NCBI GenBank assembly: GCA_022402405.1 | Contig: JAKRSG010000225.1 | Location: 1-11,859 of the forward strand | Reading direction: 5' to 3' | DNA length: 11,859 nt | Origin: Bacteroidia bacterium | GTDB lineage: Bacteria > Bacteroidota > Bacteroidia > UKL13-3 | Shown: in pieces, positions 1 to 6,062 of the stretch | Position numbering within the stretch: the first letter of the stretch is position 1 | How the letters are laid out: every line of letters starts with the position of its first letter | Notes under the pieces: generated by a model | Databases searched by the model: none | Told to the model about the DNA's origin: nothing | Seen by the model: the letters and a program-made list of their open reading frames with translations, nothing else | Program-made: the position numbers and the translations under genes

Positions 1-954
1 TACTTCTATAAAACCGTTTACCACATCTAATCTACTTTCAGTATCATTAACCCAAGCAATATTATACTCATCCCATATTTTTAAATCGCCAGTTTTGTAG
101 TATTGAACCAATAATTCTAAGGCCTTCTTTTGCTTGTCGTTTTCTGCAACAGTAACAGCCTTTTCTAACCAGTAAACAATTTTTTCTATGGCTGCACCAT
201 ACATGCCGCCCACTTTCCAAACTATTTCTTTTAATTCTCCGTCAACCTTTACAAGCTTAGAGTTTAATCCCCAAGAAATAGGTCTTCTATCGCTTGTGTC
301 TATTCTAGCAGCATAATAAGCATCCACTTCTTTAGCTGTTACTCCTTCGTAGAAGTTGTTTGCAGAAGCAGCCACGTTATCAACATTAGAAGCTAGATTA
401 ACCAATTTAGCATCATAGTTCGGATCAAACCAAACTCTTTGCATATCGCTGATAAACTGTTCTAATTCTTTTCCGTCTAATGGCAACAAACTGGCATCTG
501 ATTCTCTAACTAATTGATTAAAATAATTAGGGCTACATGCTGGAATAAACTTTATATTAGAATAGTGATGGTGAATGCCATTTGAAAAAAATACGCGCTT
601 GGCATAGGTTTCAAACTGCTCCCATTCGGTGCCGCTTCGTGCACCACCATAGCTGTTTAGGATGGCCTCCAGGGTTCTTCTAATGCTTAGATTGTGTTTG
701 TATTTTTGGTCGAAATAAATGTCTCTACCGCAATTAGCTGCCTCCGATAAATAGTAGGCTAATTCTTTTTGTTGCAAACTTAATTCTTCAAACCCAGGGA
801 TTTGATATCTTAATACTTGGAGGTCTGCAAAATTATCGCAGTTCACCTCAAATTCAGTTTCTGTTCCCATGCCTGTTTTATTATCGCTTTTACAAGCTGC
901 AAACGTAAGCATGGTACCCACAGTTCCGCACATCATGATGGTTTTAAAATTCAT
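1..954 (-). CDS. Dipeptidyl-peptidase III (peptidase family M49), lipoprotein, partial (3' end outside window)
   Basis: The first 318 codons of a leftward gene are visible, with no in-frame stop, and the frame runs off the left edge. I recognise peptidase family M49 (zinc dipeptidyl-peptidase III, removing dipeptides from peptide N-termini) from segments such as ISWGLNSKLVK, MYGAAIEKIVYWLEKA and, near the edge, KIWDEYNIAWVNDTESRLD. Family members are about 670-700 residues, so roughly the second half is missing. That half includes the HExxGH-type zinc motif, so catalytic competence cannot be judged. The N-terminus is a lipoprotein-like signal peptide: a basic start, a hydrophobic stretch and FAAC with Cys21 as the likely lipidated residue. 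This implies an envelope location, as in many Bacteroidota DPP III proteins. The start at 954 is chosen because it places this signal peptide directly and an exact -7 promoter element lies 22 bases upstream. Family call is firm; lipidation is inferred. Confidence 0.88.
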   Translation of the reverse strand, partial: MNFKTIMMCGTVGTMLTFAACKSDNKTGMGTETEFEVNCDNFADLQVLRYQIPGFEELSLQQKELAYYLSEAANCGRDIYFDQKYKHNLSIRRTLEAILNSYGGARSGTEWEQFETYAKRVFFSNGIHHHYSNIKFIPACSPNYFNQLVRESDASLLPLDGKELEQFISDMQRVWFDPNYDAKLVNLASNVDNVAASANNFYEGVTAKEVDAYYAARIDTSDRRPISWGLNSKLVKVDGELKEIVWKVGGMYGAAIEKIVYWLEKAVTVAENDKQKKALELLVQYYKTGDLKIWDEYNIAWVNDTESRLDVVNGFIEV

Positions 955-976
955 TTTTATAAAGAGTTTTAGCGCA

Positions 977-984
977 CAAATATA
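977..984 (-). promoter_or_regulatory. Candidate -7 element for the DPP III gene
   Basis: Read on the minus strand the bases are TATATTTG, an exact match to the Bacteroidota -7 consensus TAnnTTTG. Transcription would start near 970 and leave a leader of about 15 bases before the start codon at 954. I see no clear TTTG -33 element at the expected distance, so this rests on the -7 match and its position. Confidence 0.42.
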
Positions 985-1148
985 GCATACTCATTGGTGT
1001 AACCATAATATTTTTAATACGGGCTGAACCTATGTTTATAATGCTATTGATATGCTTGCATAGGAGCATTAAGTTTTTTAAAAGATTATATTTTTAGCAG
1101 TTTTTTAATTTAAATAGCATTTATTTTATTTAAATGGTTATTTATATG

Positions 1149-1156
1149 TATCTTTA
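1149..1156 (+). promoter_or_regulatory. Weak candidate -7 element for the outer-membrane protein gene
   Basis: TATCTTTA matches TAnnTTTG except at the last base and sits 20 bases before the start codon at 1177. The surrounding bases are very AT-rich, so chance matches are likely. No convincing -33 element is seen. Confidence 0.22.
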
Positions 1157-1176
1157 CAACTTAAAATTTATAAATT

Positions 1177-1770
1177 ATGAAAAGGTTACTTGTTTGTTTT
1201 TTGCTTGTGTGGTTTGTAATGCCAAGCAGTTTTGCTCAAAAGAATCAGAAAACTAAAAATGCTTCAACTGGGGCTTATGGCGATGTATTAAATATAGGTT
1301 TGGGTATAAATAATTATGGTTTTTATTCTGGCACTCCTATGTTAATGTTAAATTATGAGTTTGATGTAGCTAAGAATTTCACTGTAGCTCCATTTATTGG
1401 TATTTATGCTGCCTCAGGTAGATATTATTGGGGAAATCCAGCCAAACCTTTTGGAGATCCTTCTTATAAATATTATTCGTACAATGAATTATCCATTCCA
1501 ATTGGTGCTAAAGGAACGTATTATTTTGATGAAATTTTAAACGCTGGCTCTAAATGGGATTTTTATGGTGCAGGTTCATTAGGCTTTGTATACAGAAGAG
1601 TAAGCTGGGAAAATGGTTATTTGGGGAATACCTTAGCCTATTCTAATGCTCGTTCATTGCATTTAGATTTACACATTGGCACCGAATACAGAATAAACTC
1701 AAAATATGGCATGTTCTTAGATTTATCAACGGGTGTATCAACCATTGGTTTGGCTGTGCATTTGAAGTAA
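1177..1770 (+). CDS. Small outer-membrane beta-barrel protein, function unknown
   Basis: A 197-residue protein with a clear signal peptide: basic KR at residues 2-3, a hydrophobic core to about residue 16, and a likely cleavage after SFA at residue 20. The mature part (about 177 residues) is rich in glycine and aromatic residues in alternating strand-like stretches, for example around residues 37-50, 70-82, 125-145 and 160-195. This fits a porin-like or OmpA-like barrel of about eight strands in the outer membrane. No catalytic or binding motif is recognised. It ends in HLK rather than the terminal aromatic typical of many barrels. It is monocistronic: the DPP III gene upstream is divergent and the degraded HEPN gene downstream is convergent. 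The start is the first ATG of the frame and begins the signal peptide. The barrel class is an inference from composition and pattern, not from recognised family motifs. Confidence 0.7.
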   Translation: MKRLLVCFLLVWFVMPSSFAQKNQKTKNASTGAYGDVLNIGLGINNYGFYSGTPMLMLNYEFDVAKNFTVAPFIGIYAASGRYYWGNPAKPFGDPSYKYYSYNELSIPIGAKGTYYFDEILNAGSKWDFYGAGSLGFVYRRVSWENGYLGNTLAYSNARSLHLDLHIGTEYRINSKYGMFLDLSTGVSTIGLAVHLK

Positions 1771-1819
1771 TTAAATCAAGAGTTTAAGATAAATAAATTT
1801 TGTTGTTTGCACATTTTTT

Positions 1820-2173
1820 CTACCGATTTTCGTTTTCTATTGCCTCTAAAATATCGAGTAAGTTTTGAGGTAAATGCTTGTTTGCAATGTTCCAAAGGAT
1901 TTAATAATCAACACCAAAGTATTCATGTGAAATTCTATTTCGTAAACGATACATCTCCTCCCAAGGAATATCTGGATATTTATCCTTTATTTCTTTTGGC
2001 ACGTTTTTACTAGCTTCACCAATAATTTCAAAGTTTCTAATGACTGCATCAACTGTTTTGTAGTCTCATTTGAAATGCTGAAAATCCAGACCTATAATAT
2101 ATTCTTGAACTCTTTTCATTGACATTGCAATGTCTTCCAAATATAGTATTGGATCTCTATCGGCTGGTTTCAA
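1820..2173 (-). pseudogene. hepT: HepT-like HEPN toxin (DUF86), pseudogene with two in-frame stops
   Basis: Reading leftward from a TTG at 2173 there is one uninterrupted phase of 118 codons ending in TAG at 1820-1822. It translates to a typical HepT/DUF86 protein, with KTVDAVIRNFEIIGEA at codons 39-54 and RNRISHEYFGVDY at codons 78-90. The HEPN ribonuclease motif Rx4HxY is present (R78, H83, Y85). Two nonsense codons break it: TGA at 2066-2068 (codon 36) and TAA at 1901-1903 (codon 91, where relatives usually have Glu in VDYEI). No frameshift is needed. The TTG start overlaps the stop of the nucleotidyltransferase gene (TTGA), so an original ATGA overlap may also have been lost. Total length matches intact HepT proteins. 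The stops predict no functional toxin. Stop readthrough or sequence error are less likely alternatives. The rightward frame at 1807-2013 is only its antisense shadow. Confidence 0.85.
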
Positions 2174-2460
2174 ACGTAATTGATTTGATTTAAAATAGGT
2201 TCTTTGATGCGTTCCTTAAGTGCATTAATTGTAACGAGGTCTACAGGGATTCCAAATGATTCTTCAAGAAAGCGCTCTAGTGTAAAGAATTTCCAGCCAA
2301 TAGGCTCAGAAAACTCAACTAATAAGTCGATATCGCTGTTTGCATTTTGCTTGTCAATTGCATACGAGCCAAAATAACCAATCCGACTTACATGAAATTT
2401 TTCAGAAAGTTCAGGTTTTAGTTGTTTTAATTTATTTTCTAATTCTACTCGGGATAGCAT
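2170..2460 (-). CDS. mntA: MntA-like minimal nucleotidyltransferase (antitoxin of a HepT-MntA pair)
   Basis: A 96-residue minimal nucleotidyltransferase. The signature GSx10DxD is intact: G31-S32, then ten residues, D43-I-D45. D74 in the PVDLV segment is the probable third metal-binding carboxylate. In characterised MntA-HepT systems this enzyme AMPylates a tyrosine of the HEPN toxin, at the Rx4HxY motif, and so neutralises it in the cytoplasm. The gene directly precedes and overlaps the HepT pseudogene, the standard order for this family. Because the toxin frame is broken by two stops, this gene appears to be an orphan antitoxin. It could still act on another HEPN protein in the genome, or be a remnant not yet degraded. 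The ATG at 2460 gives the usual family length, and a candidate promoter lies upstream at 2536-2565. Family call is secure; activity is inferred from motif integrity. Confidence 0.88.
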   Translation of the reverse strand: MLSRVELENKLKQLKPELSEKFHVSRIGYFGSYAIDKQNANSDIDLLVEFSEPIGWKFFTLERFLEESFGIPVDLVTINALKERIKEPILNQINYV

Positions 2461-2535
2461 GGGTGTAATTTAAAGAATTTTCTTGTAATTATTTATAGAT
2501 GAAGTTTGCCAAAATAGACTTATCAAAAATTTTCT

Positions 2536-2565
2536 CAAAAATAATAAATATGCCTCCCTATCAAA
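2536..2565 (-). promoter_or_regulatory. Candidate promoter for the mntA-hepT locus
   Basis: On the minus strand a TTTG (2562-2565) is followed after 18 bases by TATTTTTG (2536-2543), an exact TAnnTTTG -7 element. Spacing is close to that of known Bacteroidota promoters. The predicted start near 2529 gives a leader of about 70 bases before the ATG at 2460. The -33 part overlaps the stop codon of the upstream DUF2400 gene. The sequence is AT-rich, so this is a moderate call. Confidence 0.38.
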
Positions 2566-2576
2566 ACCTATCAAAA
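2557..2576. repeat. Perfect tandem duplication of a 10-bp unit across a stop codon
   Basis: CCTATCAAAA occurs twice head to tail. The left copy contains the stop codon of the leftward DUF2400 gene (2561-2563), so the duplication lies exactly at the end of that protein (final residues DRF). It also overlaps the candidate -33 element of the following gene. Confidence 0.9.
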
Positions 2577-3340
2577 ATTCCTAAGCCAAACAGGGCAAAG
2601 TCATATTTTACGGGGTCTTTTGGGTCTAGTTGTCTAAGTACTTCATCAAGCTCTTGTACAGCTTGAGCATCGTTTTGTTTGCGAGTTAATAGTCCAAGTT
2701 TTCTGGCGATGTTGCCCGAATGGATATCGAGTGGAATACTGAGTTGGGAAGGTGCTAAGTGTTTGTTCCAAATGCCAAAGTCTACGCCTCTTTTATCGTT
2801 GCGTACAAACCACCTTAACATCATATTTATTCTTTTGGCTGCTGAACCTTTGTTGGGGTCTGAGATGTGTTTTTGGGTTCTCTCTAGGTGGGGTATTTCA
2901 AAGAATGCTTCTTTAAATTTACTGATGGCAACTTGTAGACTATTTGGCTCTGCATGCTTTGCAAAAAGGGCTTCCATGCCACCGTGTTTGGTATATACAT
3001 GGTGAAGTCCTTTTATGAAAAATGTAAAGTCGGTACCATTAAAGGTTCTATGCACAAATGGGTTCAGCTTTAACAAGTCTTTAGGTTTGTGAGAAAGCAC
3101 AAAGTCGTATGGCGACTCACCTAATAAGTCCAACATTTTATGTCCGTTTTGAACAATTATTTTTCTATTTCCCCAGGCGATGGTAGCGGCTAAAAATCCT
3201 GCTATTTCTATGTCTTCCTTTCCTGAATATCTGTGAGGAATGCTAATTGGGTCAGACGCTATGAAATTTTGAGTATTGTATTGATCTACTTTTTCATTTA
3301 AAAGTAATTTTATGTCTTCATGAATCAGAGTATTTTTCAT
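2561..3340 (-). CDS. TIGR02757 / DUF2400 family protein
   Basis: A 259-residue soluble protein that I recognise as the TIGR02757/DUF2400 family, found often in Bacteroidota and not assigned a firm function. Characteristic segments are FLAATIAWGNRK (49-60), a basic KGSAAKRINMMLRWFVR (164-180), IPLDIHSGNIARKLGLL (202-218) and DPVKYDFALFGLGI (242-255). The LPLD-type segment with a preceding Lys-rich helix recalls helix-hairpin-helix DNA glycosylases of the 8-oxoguanine/AGOG kind; this suggests a DNA-repair-like fold but is my inference. No signal peptide or membrane segment is seen, so it should be cytoplasmic. It lies 4 bases downstream of the small membrane protein gene and is probably cotranscribed with it. 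The last codons fall in a 10-bp tandem duplication, so the C-terminal residue or two may differ from relatives. The length is otherwise complete. Confidence 0.82.
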   Translation of the reverse strand: MKNTLIHEDIKLLLNEKVDQYNTQNFIASDPISIPHRYSGKEDIEIAGFLAATIAWGNRKIIVQNGHKMLDLLGESPYDFVLSHKPKDLLKLNPFVHRTFNGTDFTFFIKGLHHVYTKHGGMEALFAKHAEPNSLQVAISKFKEAFFEIPHLERTQKHISDPNKGSAAKRINMMLRWFVRNDKRGVDFGIWNKHLAPSQLSIPLDIHSGNIARKLGLLTRKQNDAQAVQELDEVLRQLDPKDPVKYDFALFGLGIFDRF

Positions 3341-3344
3341 GAAA

Positions 3345-3590
3345 TTACAACATTTTGTATATTTCTCTTACTTTATTTATAACATGTAAAAACAATAATA
3401 CTGGCCAAATAAGGGCGCTTTGATTGTTGTAATTTATGGTAATAATACTTACTAAAATCCCAATATTAAAGGTAGCCACCACCACATATATTAATTGAAA
3501 GCGCATATTGTCTGATTTGGTAAAAGACAAGGCGGCAAAGACGAGTAAAAAAAGTACCGATATAATGGCAACAATGTAGGCGATGTTCAT
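3345..3590 (-). CDS. Small three-helix membrane protein, unknown function
   Basis: An 81-residue, strongly hydrophobic protein with three predicted membrane segments at about residues 3-23, 32-54 and 58-72, and a basic C-terminal end (KVREIYKML). No cleavable signal peptide, cysteine motif or charged residue inside a helix is apparent, and I do not recognise a family. The gene is accepted as real because its stop lies 4 bases before the DUF2400 start on the same strand, a typical operon junction. It also has an exact -7 promoter element 36 bases upstream of its ATG, and its composition fits an inner-membrane protein. A longer overlapping leftward frame (3466-3690) is not favoured because it is cysteine- and histidine-rich without pattern. 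Confidence 0.68.
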   Translation of the reverse strand: MNIAYIVAIISVLFLLVFAALSFTKSDNMRFQLIYVVVATFNIGILVSIITINYNNQSALIWPVLLFLHVINKVREIYKML

Positions 3591-3626
3591 ATTTGAGTTG
3601 AGTAATTAGTATATTTATTATGCGAA

Positions 3627-3634
3627 CAAAGTTA
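3627..3634 (-). promoter_or_regulatory. Candidate -7 element for the membrane protein/DUF2400 unit
   Basis: The minus strand reads TAACTTTG, an exact TAnnTTTG match, 36 bases before the ATG at 3590. A transcript would start near 3620 with a leader of about 30 bases. No clear -33 element is visible at the usual distance. Confidence 0.4.
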
Positions 3635-3680
3635 AAAAATTGCAAAGTTCTAAATTTATTGAATATTTTGTGCCCATTAT

Positions 3681-3712
3681 GCAAATGCATGTTAGGTTAA
3701 AAATGCATTTGC
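3681..3712. repeat. Perfect 10-bp inverted repeat in a divergent intergenic region
   Basis: GCAAATGCAT (3681-3690) and ATGCATTTGC (3703-3712) are exact reverse complements separated by 12 bases. The repeat lies between the divergent membrane-protein gene (start 3590) and the M61 peptidase gene (start 3750). No run of T follows that would suggest a terminator, and no gene ends here. Each arm read outward contains TGCATTTG, one base away from the TAnnTTTG -7 consensus, so the site could be an operator or a symmetric pair of weak promoter elements. The function is not known; only the symmetry is certain. Confidence 0.88.
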
Positions 3713-3749
3713 TTAATCGAAATCATTTTTAAAATTTATTGAAATAATC

Positions 3750-5210
3750 ATGAATTATACTGTTCAAATAGCCGATGCAAAAGAACATTTTGTTGGGTTT
3801 AAAGCAGAGATAGAAACAAAAGGGTTACAAAAATTATTCATTCAATTGCCGGCATGGCGACCAGGCCGATATGAGTTAGGTAATTTTGCAAAAAATATTC
3901 GCAAATTTACTGTTAAAAGCGAAAGTGGAGATCCTGTTTGTTATACCAAAATTAGTAAAGACTGTTGGGAAATATTTTGTGCTAATCTAAACAAGATTTA
4001 CTTATCGTATGAGTATTATGCCAATCAGCCAGATGCAGGGGCTTGCTATGTAGATGAGAATTTTTTGTACTTAAATCCAGTGCATTGTTTTATGTACCAA
4101 GTAGGAAAGGAGGATGATGCTTTTTCTGTGAGTTTGGATATTCCTAAAAATTGGCAAATAGCCTGTCAGCTGCCATCTAACAACCATACTTTACATGCCA
4201 AGCATTTTGATGAGTTAGCTGATAGTCCGTTTTTTGCCTCACCAAACCTAATGCACCATTCATTGGGTTTAAACCAATCTACAATACATTTTTGGTTTGA
4301 GGGAGGTGTGGTACCCGATATGCAATTATTAGAAGAGCATACCAGAAAATATGCCTTGGCTCAGACCGAAATATTTGGAGAATTACCCTTAACAGATTAT
4401 CACTTTTTATACTTGATTTTACCAAGTAAATTTAGGCATGGAGTAGAGCATGCTGATTCTACTGTTATTGCTATGGGTCCGGCTTCGGAGTTGGTAGAGA
4501 AGAGTTTTTACAACGACTTTTTGGCTATCAGTTCGCATGAGTTGTTTCATTTATGGAATATAAAACGTATGCGACCAGCAGAAATGTTGCCTTATGATTT
4601 TACCAAAGAGAATTATTCTAGATTAGGATATATTTATGAAGGGATAACAACCTATTATGGTGATTTAATGTTGTTGAGAAGCGGAGTATGGGATTTAAAT
4701 ACTTATTTCTCTAGCTTGTGTGGTGATTTGGATAGACATTTAAACAACGAAGGAAGATTTAATTATTCGTTGGCAGAATCTAGTTTTGATACTTGGTTGG
4801 ATGGCTATGTGCCGGGGGTGAAAGGTAGAAAGGTTTCTATCTATATGGAAGGTTTGGTGGCTGCATGGGTAGCTGATGTAAAAATATTGGTTCAGACCAA
4901 AGGAAAATACAGATTAGACGAGGTGTTGAAGCGATTGTATGAGCAGTCGTACAAATCTGGAAGAGGATATACCCAAGAAATGTATAAAAATACTCTTGAA
5001 AGCGTGGCTGGAATCTCATTCGAAAATTATTTTACGGAGTTAATTGATGGAAAGGGAAATTGGGATAAATATATTGCTGAGACACTTGAATATATTGGAT
5101 TAGAGTTGATTGTGCAAAAAGATGAATTGGGTAACTTGCTAAGCCGATTGGTAAAAAAACAGCAAATGTCAAATTCTCAGGCCGAGATATTTGATTTTTG
5201 GATTAAATAG
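3750..5210 (+). CDS. M61 family metallopeptidase (glycyl aminopeptidase-like), no PDZ domain
   Basis: A 486-residue zinc metallopeptidase of family M61, whose characterised members release N-terminal glycine or alanine residues. The N-terminal beta-rich domain includes LPAWRPGRYEL (33-43). The catalytic domain has GVEHADST (231-238) and the zinc site HELFHLWNIKRMRP (263-276), with H263 and H267 as ligands and E264 as catalytic base. It continues with YIYEGITTYYGDL (294-306), where E297 is the likely third ligand. All key residues are present. Relatives usually continue to about 600 residues with a C-terminal PDZ domain. Here the protein stops soon after YIGLEL, and the 41 bases to the next gene cannot encode the missing part. 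No signal peptide is visible, so a cytoplasmic location is likely. It is the first rightward gene, and the regulator gene follows after 41 bases, possibly in the same transcript. No convincing promoter was found. Confidence 0.9.
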   Translation: MNYTVQIADAKEHFVGFKAEIETKGLQKLFIQLPAWRPGRYELGNFAKNIRKFTVKSESGDPVCYTKISKDCWEIFCANLNKIYLSYEYYANQPDAGACYVDENFLYLNPVHCFMYQVGKEDDAFSVSLDIPKNWQIACQLPSNNHTLHAKHFDELADSPFFASPNLMHHSLGLNQSTIHFWFEGGVVPDMQLLEEHTRKYALAQTEIFGELPLTDYHFLYLILPSKFRHGVEHADSTVIAMGPASELVEKSFYNDFLAISSHELFHLWNIKRMRPAEMLPYDFTKENYSRLGYIYEGITTYYGDLMLLRSGVWDLNTYFSSLCGDLDRHLNNEGRFNYSLAESSFDTWLDGYVPGVKGRKVSIYMEGLVAAWVADVKILVQTKGKYRLDEVLKRLYEQSYKSGRGYTQEMYKNTLESVAGISFENYFTELIDGKGNWDKYIAETLEYIGLELIVQKDELGNLLSRLVKKQQMSNSQAEIFDFWIK

Positions 5211-5251
5211 ATTTTATTTGAAATAGAAATCGACCACTCAATTCATTTCAC

Positions 5252-5962
5252 ATGCAGAAGATTTATCTAGATTGTAAAAATTGCGACGCCAAAGCCGTAT
5301 CTTTTTTATCGTATTGTACAGACGAAGAAGCAGAGATTGTATCAGCGGCCAAATCTTGTAGTCATTACAAAAAAGGGCAATCCATCTTTTATGAAGACAA
5401 TATTCCTCTCGGAATTTATTGTTTAAGTAAAGGTGCTATCAAATTAACTCGTTCTAACAAGGATGGCAAAGAGCAAATTATTCGCTTTGCTAGAGAAGGC
5501 GAGTTTCTTGGATATCGTGCTTTGATAGCCGATGAGCCACTTGTAGCTACTGCCACTTGTATTGAAGATACTGTATGTTGTTTTGTACCCAAAAATGTAT
5601 TTCTAGAGTTACTCGAAAAAAATGCACAGATAAACAAACATATGCTAAAATCTTTGTGTCACGATCTTGGAATTGCTGATGAGCGTATCCAAAGTTTGGC
5701 ACAGAAAAGTGTGAGGGAGCGTTTAGCAGAAACTTTGTTGTTTTTGCAAAAAACTTTCCAAGATGATAAAGCTCAAGATGAAAACTTGATAGCCGTTACG
5801 CTTCCAAGGGAAGATATTGCTAATATTGTTGGTACAGCAACTGAGACTGTTATTAGACTCTTGTCTGAGTTTAAATCAGACAAGCTTATCGATATGGAAG
5901 GAAAGAAAATTCGTATCTTAAACCAATCAGCACTCGAAAGAATTTCGCACGCATCTGTTTAG
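5252..5962 (+). CDS. Crp/Fnr family transcription regulator, FNR-like
   Basis: A 236-residue regulator with the Crp/Fnr layout: a cyclic-nucleotide-binding-type beta-roll (about 25-125), a dimerisation helix (about 125-155) and a winged helix-turn-helix (about 180-224). N-terminal cysteines C8, C11 and C22, plus internal ones (C36, C57, C103, C109, C110, C136), suggest an oxygen-sensitive Fe-S cluster as in FNR, although the spacing differs from the E. coli protein. The recognition helix reads ETVIRLL (198-204). E198 and R202 match the DNA-contacting Glu and Arg of FNR, while the FNR serine is Ile201. The gene stands immediately before the stress-protein and cbb3 oxidase genes, so it most likely controls that operon in response to low oxygen. 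The ATG at 5252 puts the first Cys pair in the usual N-terminal position. Family is certain; redox sensing and target are inferred. Confidence 0.88.
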   Translation: MQKIYLDCKNCDAKAVSFLSYCTDEEAEIVSAAKSCSHYKKGQSIFYEDNIPLGIYCLSKGAIKLTRSNKDGKEQIIRFAREGEFLGYRALIADEPLVATATCIEDTVCCFVPKNVFLELLEKNAQINKHMLKSLCHDLGIADERIQSLAQKSVRERLAETLLFLQKTFQDDKAQDENLIAVTLPREDIANIVGTATETVIRLLSEFKSDKLIDMEGKKIRILNQSALERISHASV

Positions 5963-5976
5963 AATGCTTGTTTATA

Positions 5977-5992
5977 TATGACTTTAATCATA
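5977..5992. promoter_or_regulatory. Palindrome resembling an FNR box
   Basis: TATGA and TCATA form a perfect inverted repeat around six bases (CTTTAA). Aligned to the FNR consensus TTGAT-N4-ATCAA, the inner ATGACTTTAATCAT matches 7 of 10 defined bases, including TGA and TCA at the correct distance. It lies between an FNR-like regulator gene and the oxidase operon, about 65 bases upstream of the transcription start predicted from the -7 element at 6036. A weak stem of a terminator for the upstream gene is a less likely reading, because the stem is only 5 bp and AT-rich. Confidence 0.42.
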
Positions 5993-6035
5993 CGTAGTTT
6001 TGAGATAGGTCATATTTTAGCTTAGCACACAAAAT

Positions 6036-6043
6036 TATTTTTG
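6036..6043 (+). promoter_or_regulatory. Candidate -7 element for the stress protein-cbb3 oxidase operon
   Basis: TATTTTTG is an exact match to TAnnTTTG. Transcription would start near 6050, about 13 bases before the GTG at 6063 or 25 bases before the ATG at 6075. A -33 TTTG is not seen at the right distance, which would suit a promoter that needs an activator. Confidence 0.42.
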
Positions 6044-6062
6044 AAGATAAAATAATTGAGTC

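Noticed and set aside
1039..1077. 7-bp inverted repeat (TAATGCT / AGCATTA) followed by a T run, terminator-like
   Set aside because: No rightward gene lies upstream to terminate, the loop is 19 bases and the region is AT-rich, so I regard it as chance.
1807..2013. Rightward 68-residue open frame
   Set aside because: It lies antisense to the HepT pseudogene, has no recognisable protein features, and exists because of the opposite-strand coding pattern.
1820..2173. Alternative genetic code or programmed recoding to explain the two internal stops
   Set aside because: The genes in this window end in normal TAA, TAG and TGA stops, the two stops here are of different types, and no recoding signal is apparent. 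Point-mutation decay is simpler.
2679..3005. Rightward 108-residue open frame
   Set aside because: It is a shadow inside the well-supported leftward DUF2400 gene.
3466..3690. Leftward 74-residue frame overlapping the small membrane protein
   Set aside because: Its composition is irregular, it overlaps the promoter element, and the alternative frame has clear membrane helices and an operon junction.
4837..5019. Leftward 60-residue frame
   Set aside because: It is a shadow within the M61 peptidase gene.
5416..5637. Leftward 73-residue frame
   Set aside because: It is a shadow within the Crp/Fnr regulator gene.
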